Assembly: GCA_015499995.1 (NCBI GenBank) | Contig: JADNRV010000029.1 | Location: 310,001 to 374,000, forward strand | Length of the DNA: 64,000 nucleotides | Direction of reading: 5' to 3' | Origin: Flammula alnicola | Lineage: Eukaryota; Basidiomycota; Agaricomycetes; Agaricales; Strophariaceae | Part shown: positions 1 to 13,100 of the stretch, piece by piece | How the letters are laid out: each line of letters opens with the position of its first letter | Numbering within the stretch: the first letter of the stretch is position 1 | Notes under the pieces: model-generated | Seen by the model: the letters and a program-made list of their open reading frames with translations, nothing else | The model's database searches: none | Told to the model about the DNA's origin: nothing | Program-made: the position numbers and the translations under genes

Positions 1-2910
1 GAAGATCTAGAGCGCAGCGATGACATACCTATGTAAGTAGTTGGCATTGGCCACGAATTCTCTGCGACGGGTGACGGAGAAATCGTCTGGGCCGGAGCTG
101 GGTCGATCGTCAGATGTTGCCAATTCCTCTTCGTCCTGTGGGACTGCTGAAATAAAGAAAGAAATTTTGAAAGAATATCAGCGACGATAACGAGATATGG
201 AATGAGAAAACGTACGAAAGTTTCACGACCACGAGAAATCGAATGTTCTGTGTCTGATATTGCGAGGTGTTCCAGCCCTAACAAGGATGAAATCCTACGA
301 AGGCTCTAAGTGATGGAATTCGAAGTTAAGATCTAGAGAGATCCAGAGGCAATGGACGACAAGAAGAAAGAGTGCGAGCTACGGTGAGAAGGAATGAGAC
401 GTCGTAAGATCGATCACTATGGATAGGTGCGAATGAAGAACGCAAATGCGAAAACAAGCAGCATGCTGCCCTCGTGGATGAGTACGTTGCTAGGAAGTGT
501 AGTCGGAACATTTGATGACGGTGAGATCAGATGTAGGATTGGAGGATTTGATGTTCGGTATTTCGGTATGGCGATGCAATGATATCGTCCTTGAAGCTTG
601 AGGTTGGAGGAGAGGCTGGTTCAAGCTTCAAGTCCTAGATCTGGGAGATAGAAGGTAAAACGATCGGAAATCGAACCTGAACTCGCTCAAACCCCTCCTC
701 GAGCACCCCACCACTACACGGTGACACGGTGATGAGTGTAGAGAGCAACCCAGAGTCTGGTCTCGACGACTTTGGGGGGTTTAAAGTAGAACACTGTATC
801 CACCCAAAAACACTGCCTATTTCACCTATAAGTGCTGGATTGGCACTCCCTGCTATCATATCATCCATATAACACCACTTTCATGCCCTTGAACAGTGTA
901 GAATGCGACAAGCCCATTTCCCGAACGGTATAGCGATGGCGACTGTCGTCAAACCCACAATCGAATTATAGGCAAAGGAATGCTGGAGTTCAGTGCGTTT
1001 GATATTAATCGCCTTCGGAGTGTAGTCGCGGAGGAAGGTCTCCATTCAAGAGACAACGGCAGAAACACCATTTGAAGGTCTGAAAGATAAGATCGCAGAA
1101 CACAGATCGCTTCATAACCCTGGACCTGTGTTCAAGGGCAGAAGGACCCGTCCGCAAACACCCGACGTCTCAAATGCTGCACTTCCGCACGTCTGGCTTG
1201 GGCACTGATTAGAGCGAGAAGACGCGTGTAAGTTTAGCATGTAGCGCCTTGACATTACAAGAGGAGAATATGAACCATTGTTCAATTCCGATTTCACGCT
1301 CGTTCTCTCTGCGTCTCCTAGCAAACCACCGCATAGCTGCACACATGGCAGCGAACACGTATCCCAAAAGAAATTCACATACGTGACATTGACTATGTCT
1401 TTCTGTCTGAGTCGAAGGGCCTGAACTCCCCTATTTCGTAGCAATCATGGAACGAGCCCAGTGTATACACTGTATGGCTTCGCGAGGAAATCTTCAAACA
1501 GCCAAGGATTGCTATGAGCTTCTCTTAGAGGATTCGCGAAGGCGGGCGCCGAGAGAATCGCGACAGACGACGCTGGGAAATGGGACATGATACGCATCTG
1601 ACGTGTCGACATCAACAAGGAATACTTACCTTGAATGACCTGAGAAAGTGCTGCAGGTGGTCCAGTTCTGTACCGCTCGCTTTCAGAAAAGGGCATCCCT
1701 CACAGTTCTTGATGTCGTGAATTCTTGCTTTCGTATATGCCAAGTTCTGGTATGAAAGACAGACTGCCGTCAAGCAATAGATCGACACTGATGCATCCGT
1801 TCCATCCTGAGCCCGCACAGGTAGTGGACTTTATATCAGTTCGGCATATAGTCGAGAGCGTGGGGTGATCATGGCCATTAGCGTAGAGAGACTCAGAGGC
1901 GGCGAGAAAGGAGGCGAGGCCAAGAGACTCAAAGAGACAGCCATATTTCCCTATACATGGTTGATTGAAAACCACCAATTACTGACGTGACGACAACCCT
2001 ATGCAAGTCGAAGATATCAATAAGGACCTGTCATGTTGATATGGACAAAGAAACGCATACCTCGATTTACTAGAATGACCCTCCGTCCAAATTTCGCAAT
2101 GAGCATCATGATCGCCAAAGCGTCGCCGTCGAGACAGGCAACTGACGCGCGTCATACTGTATAGTTGACCGGTTAATCCCGGACGCTGTTCATCGTCCCG
2201 GTCTACTGCGTATTGACATGCGCTCGGTCTCTGGCATCTCCGTACACGTTTGGCTCGTCCAACCTCACAAGCTAGGCGATCGACGTGGATTCTCCTCCCC
2301 AGACCTGACTATTCGTGATTGACCGTTCTCTTGGGCATCTATTCAACGTTTAACGTTTAATTCTCGATGATGTCCATGGTTCTCCCAAGGTTCTCCATTT
2401 AAATTTTCAGAACTTCATATCTCGACCTTTGGAGCGGAATTATTACTTTTCGATTTGTTACACGATCTGCTATTGCCCTCGAACCACCGTTTTCGAGACA
2501 CTCGCGCAGAAGTTGCTTCTTTCCTGATACCCTGGGTTGAGTACGATCTGGTTTGCATTCCGCTGTGGAAATTGGTGACCTTTCGCAAAATTTCTGGGCT
2601 TGAGCCGATGAGCTGGACATCCCTCCTCTCTGTTCTTAATGATATCCATGGCTTTCCCCAGTTGATTCGTTGGCAGCAACTTCTCTAGCATTCCACAGCA
2701 CAACACAGTCAACTTCAGCCTTTATATGTGCTGTTTGAGCATATCCAGCCCAGAGGTACACTGGTACTTTCCCCTACCACGATGGCATTCGGATTGTTTG
2801 GAGACACTAGCGCAGAAGGTTTTGAAGTAAGCGTTTTGGACGTTTAAATCTTGGGTACGATGGGTGTTACATTTCAACTTTGAAATCGATGTACGTGTTC
2901 GCCTCGCGAC
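1..2910. repeat. Duplicated block, copy 1 (runs off the left end)
   Basis: This segment matches 6928-9640 in the same orientation over nearly its whole length, with scattered substitutions and small indels. Its first 460 bases also match 49262-49700 in inverted orientation. On the minus strand, bases 1-150 hold an open exon-like stretch reading SDDRPSSGPDDFSVTRRREF that is kept in the other copies, so the block probably carried a gene whose rest lies left of the window. I do not recognise the product. No transposase, reverse transcriptase or clear terminal repeats are visible, so segmental duplication is the simplest reading. Confidence 0.75.
1440..1980 (-). CDS. Unrecognised exons in block copy 1 (uncertain gene)
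   Basis: On the minus strand two open stretches are joined by a plausible short intron (GTAAGTATTCC near 1632 to CCCAG near 1577). The first reads ARIHDIKNCEGCPFLK and continues TELDHLQHFLRSFK; the second runs to a stop near 1447. The same exon and donor survive in copy 2 at 8120-8640, but with indels that alter the frame. I recognise no domain. It may be a relic of a gene carried by the block, or a noncoding transcript. The start codon is not determined. Confidence 0.25.
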
Positions 2911-3034
2911 TCGGATTTCCCCAGCTAGACACGTTTGAGCCGATTTTTTTGCTGTTTATGCTTTGCTAGCCTTCTGTAAGATCCTGCGGCTGTCATATTC
3001 TCTTTCCCTTTGAAAATGGCCTTCACGGGTTACT

Positions 3035-3757
3035 TACTGGTCTGCATTGCGCTTATTGACTTTTCTCCACCAGCGTTCATGTTATACCCAAGGCGCCATG
3101 GTATTCACAATATTCCCTGGACCGCCAGCATCCATAAGAGTACCTTGTACTCCTATGACTCTTTACCGCAATACTCAAGGAGTTGAGGCACATTGGCGCT
3201 CAAGTTGACTTCCTCGCGGTAGGTTTCAACGAGAAAAGATACCCACTTCATCATTGCTGACTTGTTACTAGGGTGTTACCGGCCGCGGAAGTACAGTTGG
3301 TCCATATAATTTCTTCCGTCAGGAGTTTATCTTATACGAGTTGTTGATTCTCATCTTGCCACGGATTTAGCTGATCATGTGCACATCTAGCCAAAGTCTT
3401 TCTTTCTCAGAGTCTACTCGCCGTTCCCTTCCCGCTGCTCGTGATTCGGCGAGCGATGGATTGCCGCTTGACGCTCCGTTTGGTATTACACGGCCTCACA
3501 AAGCGGGGAATAAATCCCGTTTCAGTGCTGGGGAGGGTAGCCTGGAATTTCGCGGTTTGTTCTCAGGAACTTTTCAACTCCCCACAGCCGACAGAAGATA
3601 CTGGCACTACTGGAAGCTGCGGCGACGCCCTTGCAGACAGCATTCCCGATCCCGATCCCAATGATGGTGACAACGAAGTAGAAGCCCGAAGCGAAATTCA
3701 CACCGGTACGTCCTTTCGCCAGCAAATCGCGGACATCTCAGGTTAACGATGGGGTCG
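3035..3757 (+). pseudogene. Relic of the chitinase C-terminal region
   Basis: The segment is a diverged direct copy of about 20965-21775, which lies inside the C-terminal part of the large chitinase gene. The match includes intron sequence such as the run around 3050-3075 (TCTGCATTGCGCTTATTGAC), so it arose by DNA duplication and not from a spliced transcript. About 75 bases present in the parent (around 21105-21180) are missing at 3160, and the match breaks off at 3757 just after a shared GGACATCTCAGGTT. No signal peptide, chitin-binding or GH18 part accompanies it, so it cannot make a chitinase. Confidence 0.85.
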
Positions 3758-4379
3758 CAAACATGGAAGTAAATGAAGTGCTACTGGCTGCTCGTTATCC
3801 CGAGAATGACTTGCTCGCTCGTACTCCAGGCATGGAGCTGCGCGAGCGAGTACAAGACAAACTGTTTCAGGAACAATTTCTGAGCCAACTTGCACTTGCA
3901 CTCGCTCAGGCAGTATCACATATGAGTTGTCCAGGTAGTCGTACGCGTCAAGCAGCATCACCCACAGCACCTAGCCTGGATAAAAGCCAGCCAGATATTG
4001 GTGGTAATCCTGGCAGGATTGACGGACTAATATAGCTAGGTCTCGTTCTTGAAACTTTTGAAGTTTTTCGAAGCATGAAATAGTGGAAAAGATGTCCGCG
4101 GGAACATGAATTTGGTTTCGGATGCCGGGGCCGCTGCATGGTAGATCGCAAAATATTATTCTCTAACAACTTGACTGCTCGTTCTGAAGACTCAGGGACG
4201 AGATCATGCTTGGAGGCTTGCATGGATAGAGAATAGTTTGGCCATTCACAGAGATAAAGACATTCATTGATAGTTAGTTATTGTCGATGTAGTAGAGGCT
4301 ATACCATGTGTGAATTACATCGATTTCCCCTTCATCTTCCATTCCGAGTGTTGTAGCAAACACTCCAGGCGATACCAAA

Positions 4380-5677
4380 TCAAATAAACCAATCATCTTC
4401 CAAAAGGTCCTCACAGCCATGTTCGATCTAGTAAAATATGAATACACAAGACATCCAAAGCAGCTGGCAACACACCCAAGATGCAAGAATGCCAGCTATC
4501 ATGTCCGGCGGCATGTCAGGAATGACCATGTTGACACCAGTCTCCTGGGGAGCAGCTGAATACGAACGATCTGAAATCCTATATGAAGCTCCTTTGCCAT
4601 TTGAATTGACATTAAGCACAAGAAAGAGCCATTCATAACCATTTGTCAATGTACCCCGTATATGAGTTTTCCTGCTCAATCATTAGCTCTATAGACTCGG
4701 GAAATGAAGATGGGAACCGCACTTCAGCTTTGTCGCAGCTGCATTAGCCTGCATAGAGTTGCATTAGAACCTGGGGGACGTGATCATCAAGCTTCACATC
4801 TCGATCCTTCGCTTCGACAACAAAAAATCCCAACACCGACTCGATCTGCTGCGCAAGATTCCGGACCCCAGGGTGGTTCAAGAAGTATCCTGGGTTTCAC
4901 AAGAAATGAGAGCAGGACAAGTAGATATAACACGACTCACGGGCGGTCTTGACATCATTGGTGACAACAACAGTATAGTCAATGAAGCCGACTAGTATGA
5001 CTTCCGACCCCGAGGCTGTCGGTACCGAGACTTGCGAGACACTATATTCGACGTTAAGCACCATTCGTTTTGCAGGCGGCAGCATCGCCGATGCGCGATA
5101 GAGGAAGGCGTCGACCCAGGTGCGGGAGCTGGCTTCGGACTATCATTTAACTTGAATTTAGAATGAAACCGCAATAAGAAATGTTGATTAGTACGCACAG
5201 GTCTCGCGACAAGACAAAGGAGCATGTCCAAGAACTTGTGCATATTCATGGAGGACATGAAATGATCTGCGCCGGCCAATCTCGCAGCGTTGACGCGTTC
5301 AGCCACGTCATCTTTGAGAGAAAGTGGTGGTCCCTCGGTAATCTGGATGTCGCTCACGAGTGTCGAGCTGGCGGATGAGAACGCGTGGCTCTGGCCCTAA
5401 ATCACTTATAGCTAACAAGCAACCAAGGACATACTTTTTTCGTACTTTTTATCTTGGAGTCCATCCACTGGAGAATGCCATCCAGCCGCGCGAGTGCATC
5501 CTTATCTATCTCCATGTCTAGCTCGACGCTCTCGAGATTGCTGTCGTCGGGTTCGAGAAGATCTTCAGTCTTGATCTTGTCCCTAAACTTCTGAAGGACG
5601 TGGAAGGCTAAGGCGAGCTCTATTCCGCTGCAACCGGAGCGAGTTTTACGCCTCCTGGATCCTCGCTCGGTAGACAT
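4380..5677 (-). CDS. PD-(D/E)XK nuclease-like hypothetical protein
   Basis: A six-exon minus-strand model fits: exon 1 5677-5435 (start MSTERGSRRRK), exon 2 5396-5200, exon 3 5139-4941, exon 4 from 4889, then two further exons ending DLLEDDWFI and a TGA at 4380-4382; all checked introns have GT..AG ends. The central part carries FIDYT, then VVEAK, then HVPQVLMQLYA, then IRGTLTNGYEWLF. The aspartate followed by E-x-K and a helix with Q and Y fits the core of the PD-(D/E)XK nuclease superfamily, as in RecB-type nucleases. Many Agaricomycete genomes carry unnamed proteins with this EAK..HVPQ..LTNG..W signature (from memory). No signal peptide is seen. The substrate is unknown. It could be an inactive fold member, but the D, E, K and Q positions look kept. 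It sits between two copies of a duplicated block. Confidence 0.6.
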
Positions 5678-6274
5678 AGTAGTGTGGATATAGTCTTGTG
5701 TAGTAATTGAAACCGTGTTCGGTGTCAATAGGGCCACTTTCAATAGGGCCACTTTTCCTGAGCCTCGGCCGATGCACGTCACGTGCCTTCAAGGTGACAC
5801 ATGAGAACGTATAATGGTACAGCACTGAACATACAGCACGGTGACGAGAACCCCGGAATGCCGTCTCCAATGAGTACGGATACATACTTGGTTCTGTTCC
5901 ATGAACTGCAGAATTCGCAAGTTCAACATGAGAATGGCTCAAAGCAAAAACTAGATCCAGCCAGGATGGACTTGACATGAATATCTCACGAAGTGATGCC
6001 TGTGATGATTCGGAGAAATGTACGGGCGATCAACGAATTTGAGATAAGTAAAGAGCACAGAGATATCATTATCACCCCGAAATGCACCTTAGATGACTGC
6101 CAATTTGAACACGAGATGGAGAGCCAATCCAATTGATTAGATATAATTATAAGTACCAAGTACTCCACGGGCAACTTGGCAAAGATAGAAATAAAATAAG
6201 CGAGGAGGTCAAGGACAGTGAAGTAGTTACGGCTCGAGCGACGAGCAGGGTAATAGCCATGGATACTGGGGGGA
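5678..6274. other. Stretch with nothing recognised
   Basis: This is the upstream region of the PD-(D/E)XK-like gene. It holds a small tandem duplication (CAATAGGGCCACTTT twice at about 5727-5756) in the 5' flank, and several short open frames that show no domain or conserved context. I see no RNA gene or mobile element here. Confidence 0.5.
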
Positions 6275-9200
6275 AAATAGGGATGGGAGGAGATGGTAAA
6301 GGGGCAGGAGTAGAGGCGAGTGTTACATCCTCTGGTGAGAAGACGATCTTTTGGGTACGACATTGCCCGCCCCACCCCGCCCCGCCCAGTCAACTCGAAC
6401 TCGGCCGCGTTCCAATGGGAATGATGATGAACAGCACGCGCGTGAGTGGAGCTGCTGTTCGCAGCGCCGCCACCACCGGCGAAGTGTCCGTATCCGTAAA
6501 ACGAAGTTCAGAACGTGGACCTGAGATGTAACGCACTGTTCGGTGGTGTGGTGGATGTGTTGCCTGCGCTCCTCCTCGTCCATGGATTCCGCGGCACTGG
6601 CGTCCCCCTGTATGATATCGCCAGCTCTGCCACGGCCAGTCAAGAACGGCCAGTCGAGAACTTGGGGGTGGAGGTGAGATCACGCGAGCGAGAGCGGTTC
6701 ATGTTGCCGATCCTGCCACCGCCGCTTGAGTGCTACGAAGGAATGAATGATGTCAGGTTAAATCCTGGAACGAAGGCGGAAGGGAATGTACGATTGGACC
6801 TTCCTGCGAGGCGGCGTACTTCCTGATGACTTCCTGCTCAGCTGCATCGCCCTCAGGTTGGGTCCGGTTGAGAAAACCTCAGAGGAGGAATAACCGAAGA
6901 TAGATAAGCGACCAAGAAAAAATCCCTGAAGATCTAGAGTGCAGCGATGAAATACCTATGTAGTTGGCATTGGCCACGAGTTCTCTGCGATGGCCCGCGC
7001 TGGGTCGGGCGTAGCGGGACAGTTCGGCCTGGTGGATGTTGCCAATTCCTCTTCATCCTGTGGACTGCTGAAAGAAAGAAAGAAATTTCGAAAAGAATAT
7101 GAGCGACGATAACGAGAAATGGAAGGAGAAAACGTACGAAAGTTACACGACCGTCACGGGAAATCAAATGTTTTGGGTCTGATATCGAGGTGTGCCAGCT
7201 TTAACAAGGATGAAATCCTACGAAGGCTCTAAGCGACGGAATTTGAAGTTAAGATCTAGAGAGGTCAAGAGGCAATGGACGACAATAAGAAAGAGTGCGA
7301 GCTACAGTGAGAAGGAATGAGGCATCGTAAGATCAATCATTACAGTGGATGGGTGCGAATGAAGAACGCAAATGCAAACACAAGCATCGTGGATAAGTAC
7401 GTTGCTGGGAAGTGTACCCGGAACGTTGATGACGATGAGATCAGATGTAGGATTGGAGGATCTGATGTTCGGCGTTACGGTATGGCGATGCAATGAGATC
7501 GTCCTTGAAGCTTGAAGCTTGAGGTTGGAGGAGAGGCTGTGTGTGGTTCAAGTCCTAAATCTGGGAGATAGAAGGTAAAACGATCGGAAATCGAACCTGA
7601 ACTCGCTCAAAGCCCTCCTCGAGCACCCCACCACTACACGATGGCACAATGATGAGTGTAGAGAGCAACCCAGAGTCTGGTCTCGATGATTTTCGGAGGT
7701 TTCAAGGAGAACGCCGTGCCCATGTTATCCATTACCCAAAATTTGCATCCACCCAAAAAACACTACCTATTTCACCCACAAGTGCTGGATTATCATATGT
7801 TCCCATCCGATTTCACGCTTGTTCTCTCTGTGTCTCCAGCAAACCCCCGCATAGCTGCACACGTGGTAGCGAACATGAAAGCTTGGCGGCTGGGGATTGA
7901 AAGGCACCCGAGTATCAATTCATGAGCAATTGCAAGGCAAGAGAGGGCCGGGGGCTGAGATCTGAGAAATCGGCCATGGTGAGCACCTGATACGTTAGGT
8001 GAAAGATGTCGCTGAGCATCTGGCCACTTGATATCCCAAAAGAAATCCCTATACGTGGCATCGACTAGACTGTCTTTCTGTCTGGGTCGAAGGGCCTGAA
8101 CTCCCCTATTTCGTAGCAATTATGGAAGGGGCCCAGTGTGTACACAGTATGGCTTCGTGAGGAAGCCTTCAAATAGGCAGGGATTGCTGCAAACTTCTCT
8201 CAGAGAGGATTCGCGAAGGCGGGTGCTGAGAGAATCGCAACAGACGACGCAGGGAAATGGGATATGATATGCATCTGACGTGTCGACATCGACAAGGAAT
8301 ACTTACCTTGAATGAATTAATGACCTGAGAAAGTGCTGCAGGTGGTCCAGTTCTGTACCGTTCGCTCTCAGAAAAGAGCATCCCCCACAGTGCTGAATTC
8401 TTGCTTTCATATATGCCAAGTTCTGGTATGAAAGACAGACTGACGTTGCAAGCAATAGATCGACAGTGATGCATCCATTCCATCCCGAGCCAGCACAGGT
8501 GGTGAACTTTACATCAGTTCAGCATATAGTCGAGAGCGTGGGGTAATCATGACCATTAGCATAGAGAGACTCAGAGGCGGCGAGAAAGGAGGCGAGGCCA
8601 AGAGACTGAAAGAGACAGCCCTATTTCCCTATGGATTGTTGATTGAAAACGACCAATTACTGATGTGACGACCCTATGCAAGTCCAAGATATCAATAAGA
8701 ACCTGTCACGTTGATATGGACAAAGAAACGCATACCTCGATGTACTAGAATGACCCTCCGTCCAAATTTCGCGATGAGCATCGCCAAAGCATCGCCGTCG
8801 AGACAGGCGTTGTTGACAATACAACTGACGCGCGCGACGTCATACTGTACAGTTGACCGGTTAATCCCGGACGCTGTCAAGGTCTACAGACCGTCTACTG
8901 CATCGCATCTCCGTACTCGTTTGGCTCGTCCAACCTCACAAGCTAGGCGATTGATCATGATGTGGATTCTCCTCCCCAGACCTGACTATTCCTGATTGTC
9001 CGTTCTCTTCGGCATCCATTCAACGCTTAATTCTCGATGATATCCATGGTTCTCCCAAGGTTCTCCACCATTCAAATTTTCAGGACTTCATATCTCGATC
9101 TTTGGAGCGGCATTACTACTTTTCGATTTGTTACTCGATCTTATCCAGCCCGAGTTAACGTTTCTGGCACCATTCACACCTTCTGCTATTGCCCTCGAAC

Positions 9201-9640
9201 CACCGTTTTCGAGACACTCGCGCAGAAGTTACTTCTTTCCTGATGCCCTGGGTTGGGTATGATCTAGTTTGTATTCCGCTTTGGAAATTGGTGACCTTTC
9301 GCAAATTTTCTGGGCTCGAGCCGATGAGCTGGACATCCCTCCTCTCTGTTCTTAACGATATCCACAGCTTTCCCCAGTTGATTAATCAACTCCTCTGGCA
9401 TTCCGCAGCACAACACAGTCAACTTCAGCCTTTATATGTGCTATTCGAGCACACACCCAGCCCAGATGTACACAGGTACTTTCCCCTACCACGATGGCAT
9501 CCGGGTTGTCTGGAGACACTAGCGCAGAGGGTTTTGAAGCGTTTTGGATGTTTAGATCTTGGTTGGGTTTGATGGGTGTTACATTTCACCTTTGAAATCT
9601 ATGTACATGTTCGCCTTGCGACTCGGATCTCCCTAGCTAG
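6275..9640. repeat. Duplicated block, copy 2
   Basis: Bases 6928-9640 repeat 1-2910 in direct orientation, and 6275-7382 repeat 49262-50366 in inverted orientation. Because copy 1 is cut by the window end, this is the most complete copy. On the minus strand the conserved exon-like stretch around 7030-6960 is damaged by indels relative to copies 1 and 3, while an acidic stretch MDEEERRQHIHHTT lies at about 6585-6545. A pyrimidine-rich, C-poor flank and GAAGATCTAGAG at 6928 mark the start of similarity with copy 1. No mobility gene is visible. Confidence 0.75.
8120..8640 (-). pseudogene. Decayed copy of the unrecognised exons in block copy 2
   Basis: This corresponds to 1440-1980. The exon reading RANGTELDHLQHFLRS is still visible on the minus strand, and the GTAAGTATTCC donor is retained. 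An 8-base insertion (ATTAATTC near 8318) and a deletion near 8390 change the frame relative to copy 1. The function is unknown in either copy. Confidence 0.3.
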
Positions 9641-10178
9641 ACGTGACTGGGCCGATTTTTTTGCCGTTTATACTTTCCGCTCAAGATCACGATTCTCGCT
9701 GTTAGCGACAAGCGTACGAATTGCATGGGAGTGGTAAATCACCCCATTTTATGCGAGCTACATCGGTTATGAGCTGGTTGACTAAACTCTCTTTTGGAAT
9801 TGCATCTCTCCATGTATATGACGGGCTGCCAGTCATTGTCGAATCCGCCGTTCCTTTCGCTCCTCTCTGGGATGGAAATATAGCTATCATTGAGGGTCGT
9901 TTGGCCATGGTGTTGGTTCAAGGGATTCGATCTCTGCTTTCGGTGTTTTCCAGTAAGCGGTCCCGGAAATCAATGTCAAGGCTGGAACTGCTCTCCTTTT
10001 GCCCAATTTAATAAGGCTGCCCACGCCCTCAATATACCCGAAATATGGAAATCGGTGTAAGGAGACTTTGACCGATAATACTCCTCCTCGTTCAGCTCCT
10101 CTTTCAATACTGATCTATCTACTTCAGAGCAAATTATTATAACCGCGTGCGCATGAAAGGTACATGATCCAACCACTC
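9641..10178. other. Gap between block copy 2 and the LysM gene
   Basis: A 96-codon open frame on the plus strand at 9721-10011 has no recognisable domain and no supporting copy or intron structure. The rest is unremarkable and probably holds the 3' flank and polyadenylation region of the LysM gene. I do not call a gene here. Confidence 0.4.
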
Positions 10179-13100
10179 TTAAGGACCAGAAACGCAGTAC
10201 TAAATGTACACTCATTAGCCTCGTAACATGCGTGGAACCCTCCATAAATCACTCACCTCAAGTCCTAGTTGGAGATTCGTACAACCAGAGTTGATCTCGG
10301 GATTCCACTCCAAGAACTGCGCCAGTGTGATATTAAACTGGGTCTGGATCTTGAAGCAGAAGTCGCCTGACACCGTGGTGTAATAAGCCTGACAACCCTG
10401 CGCTGGAGTGATCGTACCGCTTGCTGTGGGGCTTGCAGCTGGGGGAGTGGAGGAGGTGGAGCTCGCTTTATCCCGAAGTTAATGTAAGTAAGTAAACCAT
10501 ACATTAACAGTACCAGGAAACTCACGACCAGCGACGCAGTACTGAAACCCGATGAGGATATTGTCACCTATCTGATAGTTAGAGGATGTGTATCTTTAGA
10601 AGGCGAGGACCTAACTCACAAGCAGTGTGAACTTCCGGATTCCATTGTTGGAATTGTGCGAAGGTGATGGAGAACTTCGACTCGATCGCGGGACAGGAAT
10701 CGCCAGAGCTAATGGATCTTTAAATATGACTCCCGGAAAGAATGGCATGTCGCACTCACACAACAGTATAGTATTGCGTGCATCCAGTAATACTGTAGTT
10801 GGATTATGAGTCACATCATAAAAACGTGCAACATGAAAGAGTGCTGACATCGTTCCAGAGGCTGTTGGGCTCGCTACGGGAGTCGACGTGGTGGAGGTTG
10901 TGCCTCCTGGCCCGCTCACGCAGTATGCCAAACCTACTTGGATATTGGTACCTATCACTCGATTGTTAGCCACAATATAATCCACTGATATCAGCAACGT
11001 ACATCCGGAATTACTGTAAAAGATTGACGTCAATACACAAAAGCAATGCACGGTAAAGAGTTACATTTCGGGATTCCAAGTAAGTAGCTGAGCAAGTGTG
11101 ATTCCGAATTGATCATCAATCTTTCCGCAGAAGTCTCCAGACCTGTAATAAATATTAATTTATCGAAGTTTGACCTTTCAAGGGACGTACTGAACGGTAT
11201 AATATGCTGATAATTAGACGTCAACGTCATGGACCAAGAGAATCTGCAGATAACTCCATACCTGTGCACCCGGTGGTGATTGTTCCGCTGGCGACATTCG
11301 TCGGTGTGCTTGACGGAATGCTAACAGGCGAACTAGTTGAGGATGAGACAGTTGATGTTGGTGGAAGTGTAATAATAGGTGTAGTGAACGTAATGGGTCC
11401 ATAGACGCAATAAGCCAGCCCAACCTGTGTGTCCATTAGTCACCGCAGCCGCTCGAAAAAGTTAATTTTCACCTGTATATTAGTGCATCCTGAGTTAATC
11501 TAAAAAACCTTTAGATCGAGGGTTTGGCTTAAAGATAAGCTAATGCAGACCTGCGGGTTCCACTGACGGAAGAAGTTATCTTGGAGATTAAATACGACTT
11601 CAATCTCGTAACAGGTATCGCCAGGCTGGACAGTGTAGTCTGTCAGGCCATCGTGAAGGATCGTCAGCCAGGCTTCCGAGTGGAATCCTTTCGAACATAC
11701 ATTTAAGACAGGTGGTGTTGTCTATCGTTCCCGGGGCAATGATCGGGGTCGCAGTAACTTGCGGTGTACGAGTAGGTGCGGTTGGAGCAACGGTCACCGG
11801 AGAAGCGGTATCGTTTCCAGACGCCTGGGCAAAGCCTGTACCCACTGGGAAATCTGCGCCGCCTGGATTACAATGAGGATCAATGGCAAATTTGGATAGC
11901 ATGGACGGTCTAGCCTTACTGAAGTAGTTTATGATCGATGCGAAAGTCGATGTTGGCAAATCAGTTGTCGTCGATTCGGAAGCATCTATCGTATTTCATT
12001 TATATAGGACATCGGCTTGACGACAGGGAAGCTTACTTTCAAAGATGGCGACGCAGTAGTCGAACCCTGCCAGTAAATTATCACACTGCAACAGAATTTA
12101 TTCATCAGATATTCGTAAAACTGGACAAACGACTCACATTTTCATCCAATGAAGGATTCAACTTTACGATTCCTTCTTTTAGATTTCGATTTGGAAAGGA
12201 AAAATAGAGGACTACATACATCATAGAAAGTCTCGTTCGTGATTTGGAAGTTTTGTACGATTTGAGGGCAGGTGTCTAACCATCCGAATATATTCAGATG
12301 ATTATATTCGCATGCATTAAACGATAACTCACCTCCTACCACTGCTTGATACCAAAGACCACATTCACGGTCAGAGCCGGGGGCGATTGCCACAGTCGGC
12401 GTGCTGGATAGAACATCTCAGATAATTTTAGTTAACCATTATAAAATCCCTACGCGAGAGCAGTGGGTGTTCCTATATGATAGTATATCGACCGAATGAC
12501 TCAAAGCAGCAAACACGGTTGATATGGAGCTCACCAGTGACGTATGGTACCGTGGTTGTCGGTGTATATCCGCCGCCAGGTGGACTAATACATATTCCTT
12601 TGCCGACCTGGCTATCAATATTCGAGCAGTAACTATCAAGTTGTCTGTACATAGGGAAATTCATTCAGAACCAGGCACTCCATTTACAAGCATATTACGC
12701 ACGGATTCCATGCAAGGAGTTGCGTCCAACCAATATTCTGTGCCTGATAGATTTTGACGCAGGTATCTGTGAGTTGTACGGTGTATACCGTGCAGGATCC
12801 AGATAAACATATAGGTTGTCCGGGAGGTGGAAGCAACGTGCAATTAACATCTAGTCCGTTGACTGATACAAGTTGATCGTAAGAGAGACTGTGGTCCTGG
12901 GCAATGGATAGACACGTATCTCCGCTCTGGAAAGGTATGGCTCTGAGTATTTCGATAGCAAAACCGTGCTTCAGCTGCAAACGTACTTTTACTGTATAGT
13001 TACCGAAAACGCAGTTATCCGCCGATGCTGGGGATAGAGTCGGTTGTCTGCTCGATTGAAAACAGGTTATAGTAAGTCGAAGCTCGGACTCGGAGGAGCA

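Noticed and set aside
9721..10011. 96-codon plus-strand frame as a gene
   Set aside because: No domain, no conserved second copy, no intron structure, and it lies in the 3' flank of the LysM gene.
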